The notes: a model not told the origin generated them from the letters alone. Shown: positions 8,635-18,796, numbered from the stretch's first letter. The stretch is DNA of 64,000 bases from Stenotrophomonas rhizophila (GCF_001704155.1 NZ_CP016294.1:477001-541000), one strand, 5' to 3'. Translations and numbers: made by a program.

Positions 8635-10005
8635 TCACGCGCGCCCCGGCAGCTGCGCGAACGCGCGCTGCATGCAGTCCTCGCGCGGGCAGACCCGGCA
8701 ACCCGGGCCGATGGACACCGAATTGCCCGGGCTCTGGATATCCAGCCCGCGCGAATAGATCAGCCGCTCGGCGTGCTGCAGGTCGCACCCCAGCGCGACC
8801 GCAAACGTCTTGCGCGGCTGGCCATGACCAATCGGGCCGCTGCTGACCTGCCGTGCCAGCCAGAAGTGGCGGCGCCCGTCGGGCATGCGTGCGGTCTGGG
8901 TCAGCACCCGCCCGGGCTGGTTGAAGGCCTCGTACACGATCCACAGCGGACACGAGCCGCCCACCTGCGAGAAGTGGAAATCAGTGGCCGAGTGCCGCTT
9001 GGACACGTTGCCGGCGCGGTCCACCCGGATGAAGAAGAACGGCAGCCCGGGCGCACTGCGTCGGGCCAGCGTGCTCAGCCGGTGGCAGACCGCTTCAAAG
9101 CCCACCCCGAAACGGTGCGCCAGCGCATCGATGTCGTAAGCGCAGTGTTCGGCCGCACGCAGGAATTGCGCATACGGCATCACCAGCGCGCCGGCGAAGT
9201 AGTTGGACATGCCGATTCGCGCCTGTGCGATCTGCTCTGGTTCGCGGAAGCCCGCGCGCGCGATCACCGCATCGATCTGCGCCGCATATCCAAGCAGGGC
9301 CAGCTCGGCCGCCATCTGGAACGCCTGCTGGCCCGGTTCCAGGTAATCGGGCAGCCACAGCGTGCGGCTGCCGCCGTCGTACACGCGCTTCTCGCGCCCG
9401 GCCTGCAGCGGCCCCACTTCCACCAGCACGCCGTGGCGGTCGGCCAGCAGCTGGCGCAGGCGCGGCGCTACGTGCCCGGCCACCAGCCCCCATTCGCCGA
9501 ACAGGTGCTCGGCCAGGTCGTCCAGTTCGGGAATGTGGTTGTGCATGCGGTTGAAGAAGTCCCGCACCTGGTCGCCGGCCGGCAGCGAATGCCCGGCCTG
9601 CGGGTCGCCCAGCTGGAACTCCAGCGCGGCGGCGTGTTCGCGCAGCAGCAGGTGGCGGCGGTGCAGGTCGAGCAGGGCCCGGCTGATCTGGGGCAGGTTG
9701 CCGGCCATGGCGCGCAGCTCGGTGCTGCTGACCTCGTCCAAGCCCAGGTCGCGCAGGGTCTCGCCCAGCGCTTCCTGCAGCGCGCCGGGCTCATCGACGT
9801 CGAACAGGTCGGTAACGTCGCCCAACACCTCGCGCAGTTTGCCCTGCACGGCCGGGGTCAGGGGGCGCTTGTTGCGCTCGATCTGGTTCAGGTAGCTGGC
9901 CGACAGCCCCAGTGCCCGTGCGAGGTCGGCCTGGCTGTAGCCGCGCTGCTCGCGCAGCTTGAGCAGGCGCAGGCCGATCTGGCGATGGGGGAGCTGGCTA
10001 TTCAC
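8635..10005 (-). CDS. short-chain fatty-acyl transcriptional regulator (XRE + DUF2083, PrpR/RamB-like)
   Basis: A 456-residue regulator. Residues about 10-64 form an XRE helix-turn-helix (LREQRGYSQADLARALGLSASYLNQIERNKRPL). The middle is IrrE/ImmA-like without a clear HExxH, and the C-terminus (about 320-450) is the DUF2083-type sensor ending in clustered cysteines (C436, C439, C444). RamB, PrpR and MccR of this family sense acyl-CoAs or control propionate and acetate metabolism. It is divergent from, and 71 bases from, the valine-degradation operon, so it probably controls that operon and itself through the shared gap. The cysteines could hold a metal or Fe-S centre; that is inference. Confidence 0.82.
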   Translation of the reverse strand: MNSQLPHRQIGLRLLKLREQRGYSQADLARALGLSASYLNQIERNKRPLTPAVQGKLREVLGDVTDLFDVDEPGALQEALGETLRDLGLDEVSSTELRAMAGNLPQISRALLDLHRRHLLLREHAAALEFQLGDPQAGHSLPAGDQVRDFFNRMHNHIPELDDLAEHLFGEWGLVAGHVAPRLRQLLADRHGVLVEVGPLQAGREKRVYDGGSRTLWLPDYLEPGQQAFQMAAELALLGYAAQIDAVIARAGFREPEQIAQARIGMSNYFAGALVMPYAQFLRAAEHCAYDIDALAHRFGVGFEAVCHRLSTLARRSAPGLPFFFIRVDRAGNVSKRHSATDFHFSQVGGSCPLWIVYEAFNQPGRVLTQTARMPDGRRHFWLARQVSSGPIGHGQPRKTFAVALGCDLQHAERLIYSRGLDIQSPGNSVSIGPGCRVCPREDCMQRAFAQLPGRA

Positions 10006-10076
10006 AGAATTAACAGAAATCGTAGCGGGCGTTGGCCAGATTAAGCGCAGACAGGCCGGAAATCGAGAGGTGACCT

Positions 10077-11624
10077 GTGAATAATGCCAATCACCTTTCG
10101 CATCCCGCCGGTATTGCCATGACTGTTGCAGCGCCCCGTATCCGCATGTTGATCGATGGCCAGTTCGTTGAATCGGCCAGCTCGCACTGGCAGAACGTGG
10201 TCAATCCGGCCACCCAGGACGTCCTGGCCCAGGTGCCGTTCGCCACCGTGGGCGAAGTGGGCGCCGCTGTGGCCTCGGCCAAGGAAGCCTTCAAGACCTG
10301 GCGCAAGACCCCGATCGGCACCCGCGCGCGCATCTTCCTGAAGTACCAGCAGCTGATCCGCGAGCACATGAGCGAACTGGCCCACATCCTCAGCGCCGAG
10401 CAGGGCAAGACCGTGCCCGACGCCGAAGGCGATGTGTTCCGCGGCCTGGAAGTGGTCGAGCACGCCGCCGCCATCGGCAACCTGCAGCTGGGCGAGCTGG
10501 CCAACAACGTGGCCAATGGCGTGGACACCTACACCCTGCTGCAGCCGCTGGGCGTGTGCGCCGGCATCACCCCGTTCAACTTCCCGGCGATGATCCCGCT
10601 GTGGATGTTCCCGATGGCCATTGCCACCGGCAACACCTTCATCCTCAAGCCGTCCGAACAGGACCCGATGGTGACCATGCGCCTGGTAGAACTGGCGCTG
10701 GAAGCGGGCATCCCCAAGGGCGTGCTCAACGTCGTGCACGGCGGCGAAGAAGTGGTCAACGCGATCTGCGACCACCCGGACATCAAGGCCGTGTCCTTCG
10801 TGGGCTCCACCCGCGTCGGCACCCACGTGTACAACCGCGCCTCGCTGGCCGGCAAGCGCGTGCAGTGCATGATGGGCGCCAAGAACCACGCCGTGGTGTT
10901 GCCGGACGCCAACAAGGAACAGAGCCTCAACGCCATGGTCGGTGCCGCCTTCGGCGCGGCCGGGCAGCGCTGCATGGCCGCCTCCACCCTGGTGCTGGTT
11001 GGTGAAGCGCGCGAGTGGGTGCCGGACCTGGTGGCCAAGGCCAAGACCCTCAAGGTCAGCGCCGGCAGCGTGGCCGGTACGGATGTGGGCCCGGTGATTT
11101 CCTGCGCCGCCCGCGAGCGCGTAGAAGCGCTGATCGCCTCGGGCGTGGAGCAGGGCGCCAAGCTGGTGCTCGACGGCCGCAACCCGCAGGTGGACGGTTT
11201 CGAGAAGGGCAACTTCGTGGGCCCGACCATCTTCGACGGCGTCAAGCCGGGCATGCGCGTGTACGACGAAGAAATCTTCGGGCCGGTGCTGGTCATCCTG
11301 GAAGCGGAAACGCTGGATGACGCCATCGAGCTGATCAACAGCAACCCCAACGGCAACGGCACCGCGCTGTTCACCCAGTCCGGCGCGGCGGCCCGTCGCT
11401 TCCAGGAAGAAATCGACGTCGGCCAGGTGGGCATCAACGTGCCGATCCCGGTGCCGGTGCCGCTGTTCTCGTTCACCGGTTCGCGCGCGTCCAAGCTCGG
11501 CGACCTGGGCCCGTACGGCAAGCAGGTGGTGATGTTCTACACCCAGACCAAGACCATCACCGCGCGCTGGTTCGACGACGAGACCCTGGGTCACGGCGTC
11601 AACACCACCATCAGCCTGAAGTAA
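10077..11624 (+). CDS. mmsA: CoA-acylating methylmalonate-semialdehyde dehydrogenase
   Basis: An aldehyde dehydrogenase converting methylmalonate semialdehyde to propionyl-CoA in valine catabolism. It shows [19 protein letters not shown] and the active cysteine in [10 protein letters not shown] (about residue 299), the MmsA form that lacks the usual general-base glutamate pattern. Start choice: GTG at 10077 has a GAGAGG Shine-Dalgarno six bases upstream (515 residues), whereas an in-frame ATG at 10119 (501 residues, nearer the family length) has no visible ribosome site. It is the first gene of an operon of five. Confidence 0.88.
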   Translation: MNNANHLSHPAGIAMTVAAPRIRMLIDGQFVESASSHWQNVVNPATQDVLAQVPFATVGEVGAAVASAKEAFKTWRKTPIGTRARIFLKYQQLIREHMSELAHILSAEQGKTVPDAEGDVFRGLEVVEHAAAIGNLQLGELANNVANGVDTYTLLQPLGVCAGITPFNFPAMIPLWMFPMAIATGNTFILKPSEQDPMVTMRLVELALEAGIPKGVLNVVHGGEEVVNAICDHPDIKAVSFVGSTRVGTHVYNRASLAGKRVQCMMGAKNHAVVLPDANKEQSLNAMVGAAFGAAGQRCMAASTLVLVGEAREWVPDLVAKAKTLKVSAGSVAGTDVGPVISCAARERVEALIASGVEQGAKLVLDGRNPQVDGFEKGNFVGPTIFDGVKPGMRVYDEEIFGPVLVILEAETLDDAIELINSNPNGNGTALFTQSGAAARRFQEEIDVGQVGINVPIPVPVPLFSFTGSRASKLGDLGPYGKQVVMFYTQTKTITARWFDDETLGHGVNTTISLK

Positions 11625-11648
11625 GCGCCTGCAAGGCACGGAGTGTTC

Positions 11649-12815
11649 ATGAGCAACTCGATGACGACGGAACTCGAAGAAGCGCAGCAGGCCTATAGAG
11701 AAGCCGCGCGTGATTTCGCCCAGGCCGAACTGGCGCCGCACGCCGCGCGATGGGATGCGGAGGGCATCTTTCCGCGCGAGGCGATCGCCAAGGCAGGGGA
11801 ACTCGGGTTCTGTGGCTTGTACATGGATCCTGAAGTCGGTGGAAGCGGCCTGAGCCGTCTGGACGCCGCCGTCGTCATCGAGGAGCTCGCCAACGTGGAT
11901 CCTTCCACGGCGGCCTATATCAGCATCCACAACATGGCCTCGTGGATGGTCAGCAGCTGGGGCCAGGAAGCGCTGCGCGCCGAGTGGGGCCAGGCGCTGT
12001 CTTCGGGCAGCAAGCTGGCCTCGTACTGCCTGACCGAACCGGGTGCCGGGTCGGACGCGGCCTCGCTGAAGACCAGTGCCGTGCGTGATGGCGACCATTA
12101 CGTGCTCAATGGCGCCAAGGCGTTCATCTCGGGCGCCGGTGCCACCGAGCTGCTGGTGGTGATGGCACGTACCGGCGGTCCCGGTGCCAGTGGTATCAGC
12201 GCGCTGGCCGTGCCGGCCGACCTGGCCGGCATCAGCTACGGCCGCAAGGAAGAGAAGATGGGCTGGAACAGCCAGCCCACCCGCGGCATCACGTTCGAAA
12301 ACGTGCGCGTGCCGGTGGGCAACCTGCTGGGCGAAGAGGGCAGTGGCTTCAAGCTGGCCATGAAGGGCCTGGACGGCGGCCGCATCAACATCGCCGCCTG
12401 CTCGCTGGGCGCCGCGCAGGGCGCGCTGGATGCCGCGCGCCGCTACATGGGCGAGCGCCGCCAGTTCGGCAAGCCGTTGGCCGATTTCCAGGCGCTGCAG
12501 TTCAAGCTGGCCGACATGGTCACCCAGCTGGTGGCCGCGCGGCAGATGGTGCACACCGCCGCGCGCAAGCTCGACGCCGGTGCCAGCGATGCCAACGTGT
12601 GGTGCGCGATGGCCAAGCGCTTCGCCACCGACGCCGGTTTCCAGGTCTGCAATGACGCGCTGCAGATCCACGGTGGCTACGGCTATATTCGTGAATACCC
12701 GATCGAACGCCTGCTGCGCGACAGCCGCGTTCATCAGATCCTGGAGGGCACCAACGAGATCATGCGTGTGATCGTGGCCCGCCACTTGCTCAACACCGAT
12801 GAGGAACTGCGATGA
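11649..12815 (+). CDS. acyl-CoA dehydrogenase (isobutyryl-CoA dehydrogenase)
   Basis: A 388-residue FAD acyl-CoA dehydrogenase. Visible are CLTEPGAGSDAASLKTSA (FAD/substrate loop), ERRQFGKPLADFQ and a C-terminal QILEGTNEIMRVIVARHLL with the catalytic-base glutamate near 367. Position between mmsA and the hydratase in a valine operon points to isobutyryl-CoA to methacrylyl-CoA. ATG at 11649 has a GGAG site five bases upstream; its stop overlaps the next start (ATGATG). Confidence 0.88.
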   Translation: MSNSMTTELEEAQQAYREAARDFAQAELAPHAARWDAEGIFPREAIAKAGELGFCGLYMDPEVGGSGLSRLDAAVVIEELANVDPSTAAYISIHNMASWMVSSWGQEALRAEWGQALSSGSKLASYCLTEPGAGSDAASLKTSAVRDGDHYVLNGAKAFISGAGATELLVVMARTGGPGASGISALAVPADLAGISYGRKEEKMGWNSQPTRGITFENVRVPVGNLLGEEGSGFKLAMKGLDGGRINIAACSLGAAQGALDAARRYMGERRQFGKPLADFQALQFKLADMVTQLVAARQMVHTAARKLDAGASDANVWCAMAKRFATDAGFQVCNDALQIHGGYGYIREYPIERLLRDSRVHQILEGTNEIMRVIVARHLLNTDEELR

Positions 12816-13612
12816 TGGATTGGCGCAAGCAGGAACACGTGGGCCTGAAGGTCGAGGCCGACGGCCACACCGCCGTGGTGACCCTGGACAACCCTCCGGC
12901 GCATACGTGGACCGTGCACAGCCTGTCGGCGCTGCGCGATCTGGTCGGTGCGCTCAACGCTGACACCAGCATCTACGCACTGGTGATCACCGGTGGCGGC
13001 GAGAAGTTCTTCTCGGCCGGCGCCGATCTCAAGCAGTTCGCCTCCGGCGACAAGGCGCTGGCCCGTGAGGCTGCGCGCCGTTTCGGTGAAGCGTTTGAAG
13101 CACTGTCCGGTTTCCGTGGCGTTTCGATTGCCGCCATCAACGGTTACGCCATGGGCGGCGGGTTGGAATGCGCGCTTGCCTGCGACCTGCGCATCATCGA
13201 AGAACACGCCCAGGTTGCGCTGCCGGAGGCCACCGTGGGCCTGCTGCCGTGCGCCGGTGGCACCCAGAACCTGCCCCGCCTGGTCGGCGAGGGCTGGGCC
13301 AAGCGGATGATCCTGCTGGGCGAACGCATCGACGCCGATACCGCCGTGCGAATCGGCCTGGCAGAAGAAAAAGTTGGCAAGGGCGAATCCCGGGCGCTGG
13401 CCATTGAGTGGGCGAACAAGGCCGGCAAGCAGAGCCCGTCCAGCGTGGCGGCCTGCAAGACGCTCGTTCAGGCCACCCGCAGTGGTATCAGCCACGCTTC
13501 GGCCCTGGTCGCCGAGCGCGAGGCCTTCGTCGACCTGTTCGACCGCGCCGACCAGGGCGAGGGCGTCAACGCCTTCCTGGAAAAGCGCGCACCGCAGTGG
13601 AAGAACGCATGA
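12812..13612 (+). CDS. enoyl-CoA hydratase (methacrylyl-CoA hydratase role)
   Basis: A 266-residue crotonase-fold protein with oxyanion-hole segment SAGADLKQF and both catalytic glutamates in place: GGGLECAL and LPEATVGLLPCAGGTQNLPRL. In this operon it should hydrate methacrylyl-CoA to 3-hydroxyisobutyryl-CoA. It overlaps the dehydrogenase stop and the following hydrolase start, so the three are translationally coupled. Confidence 0.88.
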   Translation: MMDWRKQEHVGLKVEADGHTAVVTLDNPPAHTWTVHSLSALRDLVGALNADTSIYALVITGGGEKFFSAGADLKQFASGDKALAREAARRFGEAFEALSGFRGVSIAAINGYAMGGGLECALACDLRIIEEHAQVALPEATVGLLPCAGGTQNLPRLVGEGWAKRMILLGERIDADTAVRIGLAEEKVGKGESRALAIEWANKAGKQSPSSVAACKTLVQATRSGISHASALVAEREAFVDLFDRADQGEGVNAFLEKRAPQWKNA

Positions 13613-14784
13613 CCACGCCCGAGGCCAGCGTGGAGGCGCCGGTGCTGTTCGAAGAGCGCACTGCCGCCAACGGCACCCGCATTGGCATTGCCACGCTCAA
13701 TGCATCGCGCACCCTCAATGGCTTCTCGCTGCCGATGGCGCACCTCCTGCACGAGCGCCTGGGCGCCTGGGCTGCCGATGACGGCATCGCGCTGGTGGTG
13801 CTGCAGGGCGCGGGCGAGAAGGCGTTCTGCGCCGGTGGCGACCTGCACAGCCTGTACCAGAGCATGCGCGCCTACCGCGATGCCGGCGCGGACGATGTGC
13901 GCGACAACCACTACGCCTCCGAATTCTTCGACGTGGAGTACCGCGTCGACTACGCCATCCATACCTACGCCAAGCCGATCCTGTGCTGGGGCCATGGCAT
14001 TGTCATGGGCGGCGGTATCGGGCTGATGTCCGGTGCCAGCCACCGCGTGGTGAGCGAGCGCTCCAAACTGGCGTTTCCGGAAATCACCGTGGGCCTGTTC
14101 CCGGACGTGGGTGGCAGCTGGTTGCTGCCGCGCGTACCGGGCAAGGCCGGCCTGTTCCTGGCCCTGACCGGCGCGCCGCTCAATGCCGGCGACGCCATCT
14201 ATGCCGGCATGGCCGACATCCATATCGCCGAGGCCCAGCGCGCCGATGTATTCAACGCGCTGGCCGACGTGCACTGGAGCGCCGACGCCAAGCGCAACCA
14301 CGAACAGCTCAGCACCCTGTTGCAGCAGCACGCCAGCGATGCCGCCACCGGTCCGCTGCTGCGCAACGCGGCGTTGATCGACACGCTGTGCGAGGGTAGC
14401 GATGTGCCTGAGGTGGTGAGCGCCATTGCCGCGTTGCAGACCGAAGACCCGTGGCTGCAGACCGCCCAGGCTACGCTCGCCGCCGGTGCCCCCGGTTCGG
14501 CGCGCCTGGCCTGGGAACTGCAGAAGCGCACCGCCGGTGCGTCGCTGGCCGATGTCTATCGCCTGGAGTACATCGCCGCGCTGCACTGCGCCGCCCACGG
14601 CGATTTCGCCGAAGGCATCCGCGCGCTGCTGATCGACAAGGACCGCACCCCGCACTGGCAGCCGCAGACGCTGGCTGAGGCCACGGTGGGCTGGGCCGAC
14701 ACCTTCTTCGCTTCGCCGTGGGACGACGCCACGCATCCGCTGGCCGACCTGGGCGCCACTGTTCCTGAAAGGAGCCACGCATGA
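13609..14784 (+). CDS. 3-hydroxyisobutyryl-CoA hydrolase
   Basis: A 391-residue crotonase-superfamily hydrolase of the HIBCH type. It has FCAGGDLHSLY, GIVMGGGIGLMSGASHRVVSE and FPEITVGLFPDVGGSWLLPR, where the Glu and the Asp-Val-Gly-Gly are HIBCH hallmarks. It releases 3-hydroxyisobutyrate from its CoA ester, protecting the cell from reactive methacrylyl-CoA. The ATG at 13609 overlaps the hydratase stop, and its stop overlaps the mmsB start. Confidence 0.88.
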   Translation: MTTPEASVEAPVLFEERTAANGTRIGIATLNASRTLNGFSLPMAHLLHERLGAWAADDGIALVVLQGAGEKAFCAGGDLHSLYQSMRAYRDAGADDVRDNHYASEFFDVEYRVDYAIHTYAKPILCWGHGIVMGGGIGLMSGASHRVVSERSKLAFPEITVGLFPDVGGSWLLPRVPGKAGLFLALTGAPLNAGDAIYAGMADIHIAEAQRADVFNALADVHWSADAKRNHEQLSTLLQQHASDAATGPLLRNAALIDTLCEGSDVPEVVSAIAALQTEDPWLQTAQATLAAGAPGSARLAWELQKRTAGASLADVYRLEYIAALHCAAHGDFAEGIRALLIDKDRTPHWQPQTLAEATVGWADTFFASPWDDATHPLADLGATVPERSHA

Positions 14785-15671
14785 GCCGTATTGCATTCAT
14801 CGGGTTGGGCAACATGGGCGGGCCGATGGCCGCCAACCTGGCCAAGGCCGGCCACGCCGTGCGCGTGTTCGACCTGGTGCCGGCCGCCGTGCAGGCCGCC
14901 GTCGACGCCGGTGCCACCGCCGCCAGCTCCGCGCTGGACACGCTGACCGATGCCGAAGTGGTCATCTCGATGCTGCCGGCCAGCCGCCACGTCGAAGGCG
15001 TGTACCTGGGCGAGGACGGCCTGCTGGCTGACATCCCCGGCGGCGCGCTGGTGATCGACTGCAGCACGATCGCGCCTGCCACCGCGCGCAAGGTGTCCGA
15101 AGCGGCGGCCGCACGCGGCCTGCAGATGCTGGATGCCCCGGTCTCCGGCGGCACCGCCGGTGCCCAGGCCGGCACCCTCACCTTCATCGTCGGCGGCGAA
15201 AGCGATGCGCTCGAACGCGCGCGCCCGCTTCTGCAGGCGATGGGCAAGAACATCTTCCACGTGGGTGCCAGCGGCGCCGGCCAGGTGGCCAAGCTGTGCA
15301 ACAACATGGCGCTGGGCGTGATCATGGCCGTGACCGGCGAATCGATCGCGCTGGGCGTGGCCCATGGCCTGGACCCGAAGGTGTTGTCGCAGATGATGGC
15401 GGTCAGCACCGGCCGCAGCTGGGCCACCGAAGTCTGCAACCCGTGGCCGGGCGTGCTGGAAAATGCGCCGGCGTCGCGCGGCTACAGCGGCGGCTTCGGC
15501 AGCGACCTGATGCTCAAGGACATGGGCTTGGCCGTGGAAGCTGCGATGAGCGTGGGCGCCTCGATCCCGCTCGGCGAACTGGCCCGCAACCTGTACTCGA
15601 TGAACCATCAGGCAGGCCGAGGCAAGCTCGACTTCTCCAGCGTAGTGCAGCTGGTAACCCCGGAAAAATAA
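14781..15671 (+). CDS. mmsB: 3-hydroxyisobutyrate dehydrogenase
   Basis: A 296-residue beta-hydroxyacid dehydrogenase. It has an N-terminal NAD motif [13 protein letters not shown] (residues 7-19), substrate motif [16 protein letters not shown] and catalytic Lys171 in [10 protein letters not shown]. It oxidises 3-hydroxyisobutyrate to methylmalonate semialdehyde, the substrate of the first gene of the operon, so the pathway is complete from isobutyryl-CoA to propionyl-CoA. It is the last gene and is followed by a strong terminator. Confidence 0.9.
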   Translation: MSRIAFIGLGNMGGPMAANLAKAGHAVRVFDLVPAAVQAAVDAGATAASSALDTLTDAEVVISMLPASRHVEGVYLGEDGLLADIPGGALVIDCSTIAPATARKVSEAAAARGLQMLDAPVSGGTAGAQAGTLTFIVGGESDALERARPLLQAMGKNIFHVGASGAGQVAKLCNNMALGVIMAVTGESIALGVAHGLDPKVLSQMMAVSTGRSWATEVCNPWPGVLENAPASRGYSGGFGSDLMLKDMGLAVEAAMSVGASIPLGELARNLYSMNHQAGRGKLDFSSVVQLVTPEK

Positions 15672-15716
15672 CCGGAACAATGAATGCATCCCGGAAACGG
15701 GATCCACCGCGGTGGG

Positions 15717-15762
15717 ATGGGCGGATGCACGGTCAACGCGACCGGCATCCGCCCATTTTTTT
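15717..15762 (+). terminator. Rho-independent terminator of the valine operon
   Basis: A 12-bp stem (15717-15728 with 15745-15756), loop of 16 bases and a run of seven T. It is 46 bases after the mmsB stop. Confidence 0.85.
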
Positions 15763-15803
15763 GTCACGACCAACGGCCATGACCCACCGACGTGTTGACC
15801 AAG

Positions 15804-15828
15804 GTAGGTGCCGACCGTTGGTCGGCAC
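15804..15828. repeat. SMAG-type GTAG palindrome
   Basis: A GTAG head followed by a 9-bp perfect stem GTGCCGACC-GTT-GGTCGGCAC. It lies between the mmsB terminator and the convergent ohr gene. Confidence 0.65.
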
Positions 15829-15834
15829 GCTTCC

Positions 15835-16260
15835 TCAGACCACCGTCAGCGTCACATCGATGTTGCCGCGGGTGGCATTCGAATACGGGCACACGATGTG
15901 CGCCTTTTGCACCAGCTCTTCCACCTGCTCACGCGGCAGGCCCGGCACGCTGATCTGCAGTTCCACTTCAATGCCAAAGCCGGTCGGGATCTGGCCGATG
16001 CCGACGTTGCCCGTGATGCTGGTCTCGGCCGGCAGCGCGACCTTGGCCTGCCCGGCGACGTACTTCAGCGCGCCCAGGAAGCAGGCCGAATAGCCGGCGG
16101 CAAACAGCTGCTCCGGGTTGGTACCGGGGCCGCCGGCGCCGCCCAGCTCGCGCGGGGTGGACAGCTGCACGTCCAGCACCTTGTCCGACGAGGTGGCGTG
16201 GCCTTCGCGGCCGCCGGTGGCGGTGGCGTGTGCGGTGTAGAGAACCTTTTCAATCGACAT
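15835..16260 (-). CDS. ohr: organic hydroperoxide resistance protein (Ohr, OsmC family)
   Basis: A 141-residue thiol peroxidase. Cys60 ([10 protein letters not shown]) and Cys124 ([13 protein letters not shown]) are the peroxidatic and resolving cysteines, and [12 protein letters not shown] is diagnostic of Ohr rather than OsmC. It reduces organic and fatty-acid hydroperoxides, usually with lipoylated proteins as reductant. In this genus ohr is normally controlled by an OhrR MarR repressor; here the divergent neighbour is an AraC regulator 111 bases away, and no ohrR lies in view. Confidence 0.92.
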   Translation of the reverse strand: MSIEKVLYTAHATATGGREGHATSSDKVLDVQLSTPRELGGAGGPGTNPEQLFAAGYSACFLGALKYVAGQAKVALPAETSITGNVGIGQIPTGFGIEVELQISVPGLPREQVEELVQKAHIVCPYSNATRGNIDVTLTVV

Positions 16261-16371
16261 GGGAATGCTCCTGGCTGTGAATGGGGTGGACCGGTTGGTG
16301 AGGTGTACTGTGCGCCTCCAAGGCGGACGTGTGGCAACATAAGGTCCAGAAAACTTGATCTGGAGTCCGAA

Positions 16372-17202
16372 ATGGTCGACCGCCTGCAATCCCTGCTCGG
16401 CCGCTTTGCGGTCAATGCCGAAGTCTTCCACGCTGGCGCGTTGTGCGGCATCAACGACCTGGCCGCCGACGGCGAGCGCGGCCAGCTGCACCTGATCCGC
16501 GACGGCCAGGTGCGCGTCGAGCATGCCGACGGCAGCGTCATCGAGATCACCGAACCCAGCGTGCTGGTATATCCACGCCCGCTCGCGCACCGCTTTGTCA
16601 CCGATCCGGACAGCGGTGCCGATTTCGCCTGCGCCCACCTCCAGTTCGAAGGCGGCGGCAACAACCCCGTCTCCGCCGCACTCCCGCCGGTGATCTGCCT
16701 GCCGCTGCAGGAGCTCTACGGTGGCCAGCCGATCCTCTCGGTCCTGTTCGAAGAAGCCTTCGCCCAGCGCTGCGGCCGCCAAGCCCTGCTGGACCGGCTG
16801 TTCGAAGTGGTGATGATCCAGATCCTGCGCGCGCTGATGGAAAGCGGCCAGCTACGCGTCGGCCTGCTCGCCGGCATGGCACACCCGCGCCTGCGCCACG
16901 CGCTGGTGGCCATGCACGAAGAACCCGCCCAGGAATGGACCCTCGAATCGCTCGCGCAGCGCGCCGGCATGTCGCGCAGCGCGTTTGCCGACAGCTTCCG
17001 CGACACCATCGGCAGCACCCCCGGCCACTACCTGCAGGGCTGGCGCACGCGCCTGGTGCAGCAGGCGCTGCGCAAGGGCCAACCGCTCAAGCGCATCGCG
17101 GTGGATGTCGGCTACGGCAGTGAAGCGGCGCTGTCGCGCGCGTTCAAGTCGCAGACCGGGCAATCGCCGCGGCAGTGGAAGCAGGGCGTGCACACTACCT
17201 GA
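16372..17202 (+). CDS. AraC family transcriptional regulator (cupin_6 type)
   Basis: A 276-residue regulator with an N-terminal cupin-like sensor ([22 protein letters not shown]...) and a C-terminal double helix-turn-helix from about residue 170 ([37 protein letters not shown]). The frame is open far upstream, but ATG at 16372 has a GGAG site and fits the family length. It is divergent from ohr; the shared gap 16261-16371 should hold both promoters. A role in oxidant-linked control is only suggested by position. Confidence 0.85.
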   Translation: MVDRLQSLLGRFAVNAEVFHAGALCGINDLAADGERGQLHLIRDGQVRVEHADGSVIEITEPSVLVYPRPLAHRFVTDPDSGADFACAHLQFEGGGNNPVSAALPPVICLPLQELYGGQPILSVLFEEAFAQRCGRQALLDRLFEVVMIQILRALMESGQLRVGLLAGMAHPRLRHALVAMHEEPAQEWTLESLAQRAGMSRSAFADSFRDTIGSTPGHYLQGWRTRLVQQALRKGQPLKRIAVDVGYGSEAALSRAFKSQTGQSPRQWKQGVHTT

Positions 17203-17653
17203 CGTTGAGGGGATCATCGCCCTTGCGGTAGGAGTAGCCAACCATTTCCCAACGTCCGCCGTGGCCCGTCGATGGTTCAGTCCAGCGATAGCTCCACGTT
17301 TGCGTGGTTCCGTCTGGAAGGGTGTTTTCCACGTTGTACTCTTCGCCCTGTGAACCCTTGTCCGGCAAGCCACCGGGAGGCGCGGAGGTTTCCGAGCTCG
17401 ACCGACGTGTACGAGCAAACTTCTTGACCTGCTCAACAGTTACCCGTCCATTGCGTCCGATTGGGCTTCGGTCGGGAGAATGCGCGGCAACCCAGTCAAG
17501 CACCCTGAGGCCTTCCGCTTCGTGCGCTTCCCACGACTGGTTGACGACAACAATGGTCGGCGACCGGGTGTCCGCATGCGCTGAAGAGGCAGGCGTGCCT
17601 GCGATGAAAACCGTCAGGGCCGCCGCAACAAGGGTTGGAATTCCATTCTTCAT
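17195..17653 (-). CDS. hypothetical secreted protein
   Basis: 152 residues with a Sec signal peptide (MKNGIPTLVAAALTVFIAGTPASSAHA, cleavage about residue 27). No family is recognised. It contains an RSSSETSAPPGG linker and a TTQTWSYRWTEPSTGHGGRWEM segment that could be a small beta domain. The 3' end overlaps the convergent AraC gene by 8 bases, which would favour mutual interference. Confidence 0.6.
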   Translation of the reverse strand: MKNGIPTLVAAALTVFIAGTPASSAHADTRSPTIVVVNQSWEAHEAEGLRVLDWVAAHSPDRSPIGRNGRVTVEQVKKFARTRRSSSETSAPPGGLPDKGSQGEEYNVENTLPDGTTQTWSYRWTEPSTGHGGRWEMVGYSYRKGDDPLNVR

Positions 17654-17839
17654 TGATCAAGGTCCTTTCGTTTACGCGCAACGGAACACCCGCTGCGCGT
17701 GCCGCCGTGAGGCGGGCTGAGAGAACCGTAATTCGCTGCGTCGCTCAAGCCCAATGCAACGTTTAGATCGGCAGTGCGCTTTGATTCAATGAAACCTATC
17801 GTGATGAATGTTCCGCTACACGCGTCACAAGCAGGCTCG

Positions 17840-18796
17840 TCAGATCGTCCATTCGCGATCAGTAGTAAACATGATCGTCAGCCATCGGTCGGTCGATTCC
17901 TCGCCCAACGCCTCACCAATCTCGTCGCGCAGCTGGTCCCATTCGACCAGTGGGCGTGGCGGGTCGTTCGCCGGCACCACGAAGAACAGTTCAATCTGAT
18001 CGCCACGCCCCACCTTGGCCACGTAGCTGCGGTGTTCAATGAACCCGTGCTTGGCGACGATGCCGCGTGCAACCTCGTCAACGTGCGCCTGAAGGTCCAC
18101 CGGGGTGATCAGCAGGATGTCCGACAGTGCCTGCCGCACGGTGCCGAGTGGCGCGACCACGACGAACAGGCACACCACCAGCAGGATGGCCGGGTCGATG
18201 TAGGGCACCAGCCACGCCCACTCCGTGCCGCGCAGCAGCCAGCCGCCGACGAAGGCGACCAGGTAGGCGGCCGACATGCTCGCGGCGACGACCCAGTTCT
18301 TCGCGTCGAGCGCAATGAACTCCGAACCGATCGAGCGGTTGGCGCGGCGCACGAACAGCGCCAGCCCGCTTTCGATGATGATTGAAATCACCGCGAACAC
18401 GATGGCAGGCCCCAGCGCGATCTCGCGGCCACCGGACATCAATGCGTCCACCGCATTGACCGCTGCATACAAGGCAGCGCCAATCATCAGCGTGCCGCTG
18501 ACACCGAGCACGATGGGTTCCAGGTGCCAGAAGCCCATGGTGAAGCGCTGGTTCAAGCGGGACTGCAACGCATCCACATTGGTGGACATGCTGATCAACC
18601 GAACTACCAACAGCGACAGCCAGGTCATCACCACATCGATCAGGCCATAGATGCCGTCAAAGATGATCAGCGAGGAATTGGCGAACAAGCCGAAGGCGAC
18701 GGCGATTGCCGCGACACCGAACGAGCCTGCGATTGACAGGCGCAGGACCCCTTGTTCGGTGGTGCTGTCGAAGCTGGAAGGGTGAAAAAGGCTCAT
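17840..18796 (-). CDS. cation diffusion facilitator-like membrane protein with degenerate metal site
   Basis: A 318-residue CDF-fold protein with six membrane helices and a C-terminal cytosolic domain (about 230-318). The two DxxHxxxD metal motifs of CDF transporters are altered. Helix 2 has D47-x2-Y50-x3-D54 and helix 5 has D164-x2-N167-x3-A171, so both histidines and one aspartate of the transport site are missing. It may bind another ion or act as a sensor. The ATG at 18796 is the first start of the frame. The 186-base gap to the gene on its left shows nothing definite. Confidence 0.8.
   Translation of the reverse strand: MSLFHPSSFDSTTEQGVLRLSIAGSFGVAAIAVAFGLFANSSLIIFDGIYGLIDVVMTWLSLLVVRLISMSTNVDALQSRLNQRFTMGFWHLEPIVLGVSGTLMIGAALYAAVNAVDALMSGGREIALGPAIVFAVISIIIESGLALFVRRANRSIGSEFIALDAKNWVVAASMSAAYLVAFVGGWLLRGTEWAWLVPYIDPAILLVVCLFVVVAPLGTVRQALSDILLITPVDLQAHVDEVARGIVAKHGFIEHRSYVAKVGRGDQIELFFVVPANDPPRPLVEWDQLRDEIGEALGEESTDRWLTIMFTTDREWTI

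Noticed and set aside
10041..12785. 914-codon open frame on the minus strand
   Set aside because: It is antisense to mmsA and the acyl-CoA dehydrogenase. Long shadow frames are normal at this GC content, and the sequence is His/Gly/Gln-rich without domains.
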